Assembly (NCBI GenBank): GCA_944363755.1
Contig: CALVVC010000063.1
Location: forward strand, 1-6,002
Direction of reading: 5' to 3'
Origin: an uncultured Bacilli bacterium
Lineage (GTDB): Bacteria > Bacillota_I > Bacilli_A > RF39 > UBA660
Length of the DNA stretch: 6,002 nucleotides
Position 1 is the stretch's first letter. Each line of letters begins with the position of its first letter. Both the position numbers and the translations under genes were made by a program. Positions 5,505 through 6,002 of this stretch are shown here, one piece after another. The notes below the pieces were generated by a model that had not been told where the DNA came from, searched no databases, and was given only the letters and a program-made list of their open reading frames with translations.

Positions 5505-6002
5505 ATATAATTTCCCAATAACCAGATTTTGTTGAGCCATTTCTTCTAACTTTATTTTCTTCTATTAATAGCTTAATTTGTCTAGCAACAGTTGACCTAC
5601 TAACCCCTATATTTTTAGCAAGATTATCTTGAGTAATATTCCTATCTTGCTTCATTAAATTTATAATCTTAATTTGAATATCAGTCATATTATTATCATT
5701 AATCACACTTAACTTATTAATTTCCCTTTCTGGATAATCAAAATTAACTCTAATAAAATTTGGATAAAACTCATAAACACTTTTATCATATACTTTTAAT
5801 ATCCTAATAATCCCTGTACCTAACTGCTCAACTAAATCTAAATCTTTAAATACTCTCATAAGCTCTGGATATCTAGGTGCAGAAAAGCCATTAAGAAAAT
5901 CCTCTTCTGTAAAATTTCTTGGCAAGCCTCCTGTTGAAGAAATTGAAATATGGTCCCTAAAAATCTCAAACTTTGGAGGATATTCTCTTTCCCACGCATT
6001 AT
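5503..6002 (-). CDS. ATP-binding/winged-HTH regulator of the AlbA_2-type COG2865 family, C-terminal part
   Basis: The reading frame stays open to the window edge; 165 codons are visible and the N-terminal part is missing. The first visible residues, NAWEREYPP, match the N-box region of a GHKL-like ATPase (usual form NAxxHRDY). Then come FEIFRDHISISSTGGLP, LNGFSAPRYPELMRVF and VEQLGTGIIRI, landmarks of the HATPase_c_4 module of proteins annotated as ATP-binding or RecG-like transcriptional regulators. After a linker, the last ~60 residues form a winged helix-turn-helix (NITQDNLAKNIGVSRSTVARQIKLL, then a wing near KVRRNGSTKSGYW). A DNA-binding AlbA_2/Schlafen-like domain should lie upstream, outside the window. 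The TTG at 5925 is an internal Leu codon, not a start. Such genes are often accessory and patchily distributed; target and ligand are unknown. Confidence 0.85.
   Translation of the reverse strand, partial: NAWEREYPPKFEIFRDHISISSTGGLPRNFTEEDFLNGFSAPRYPELMRVFKDLDLVEQLGTGIIRILKVYDKSVYEFYPNFIRVNFDYPEREINKLSVINDNNMTDIQIKIINLMKQDRNITQDNLAKNIGVSRSTVARQIKLLIEENKVRRNGSTKSGYWEII

Noticed and set aside
5923..5925. TTG at 5925 as start of the regulator gene
   Set aside because: The frame continues upstream with conserved ATPase-domain residues to the window edge, so the gene is cut by the window and this codon is internal.
1..6002. DGR template repeat or reverse transcriptase, CRISPR array, tRNA or rRNA inside the window
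   Set aside because: Reading both strands, I found no second copy of the variable-region landmarks, no reverse-transcriptase motif, no spaced repeats and no RNA-gene pattern.

Overview
The window is very AT-rich, codon-poor in G/C, and densely packed, mostly with genes on the minus strand. It comes from a low-GC member of the Bacillota. A DnaI-type helicase loader points to the Bacilli side of the phylum. A SpoVID-like plus YsxE-like pair points to an endospore former or a descendant of one. Gene content resembles uncultured gut Bacilli, but no taxonomic marker is present, so this placement is inference. TGG encodes all Trp I checked, and the stops used are TAA and TAG.

Layout in transcription order on the minus strand (right to left). 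(1) 6002-5503: the 3' part of a COG2865-type regulator (GHKL-like ATP-binding tail plus winged HTH), closed by a clear intrinsic terminator. (2) 5429-3845: a two-gene spore coat unit with overlapping ends, a short SpoVID-like LysM protein followed by a YsxE/CotS-like pseudokinase. (3) 3886-3665 (plus strand): a small two-helix membrane protein whose 3' end overlaps the pseudokinase gene tail to tail. (4) 3574-2221: an unrecognised 145-residue protein and dnaI, tightly coupled. (5) 2220-2033: a compact unit with a promoter-like element, a Shine-Dalgarno sequence, a 32-codon ORF containing a run of nine G, and an intrinsic terminator that the ORF's stop codon enters. (6) 1986-127: a 619-residue exported or anchored protein with a TasA/camelysin-like N-terminal region and a C-terminal formylglycine-generating-enzyme/C-type-lectin-like domain, then a strong GC-rich terminator at 45-8.

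The most interesting part is 1-2220. The last ~40 codons of the large protein look like the variable region of a diversity-generating retroelement (DGR) target: C-terminal C-type-lectin-like fold, motif order RGG...AGVF...SFR, about 50% GC and A-poor sense strand in an AT-rich gene, and a small hairpin with a GNRA-type loop straddling the stop codon. No reverse transcriptase or template repeat lies in the window; if the reading is right they should lie just beyond position 1 or elsewhere in the genome. The leader upstream of this gene could couple a slippery G9 tract to transcription attenuation, which would make expression of the (putatively diversified) surface protein phase-variable. Both points are hypotheses from sequence patterns.
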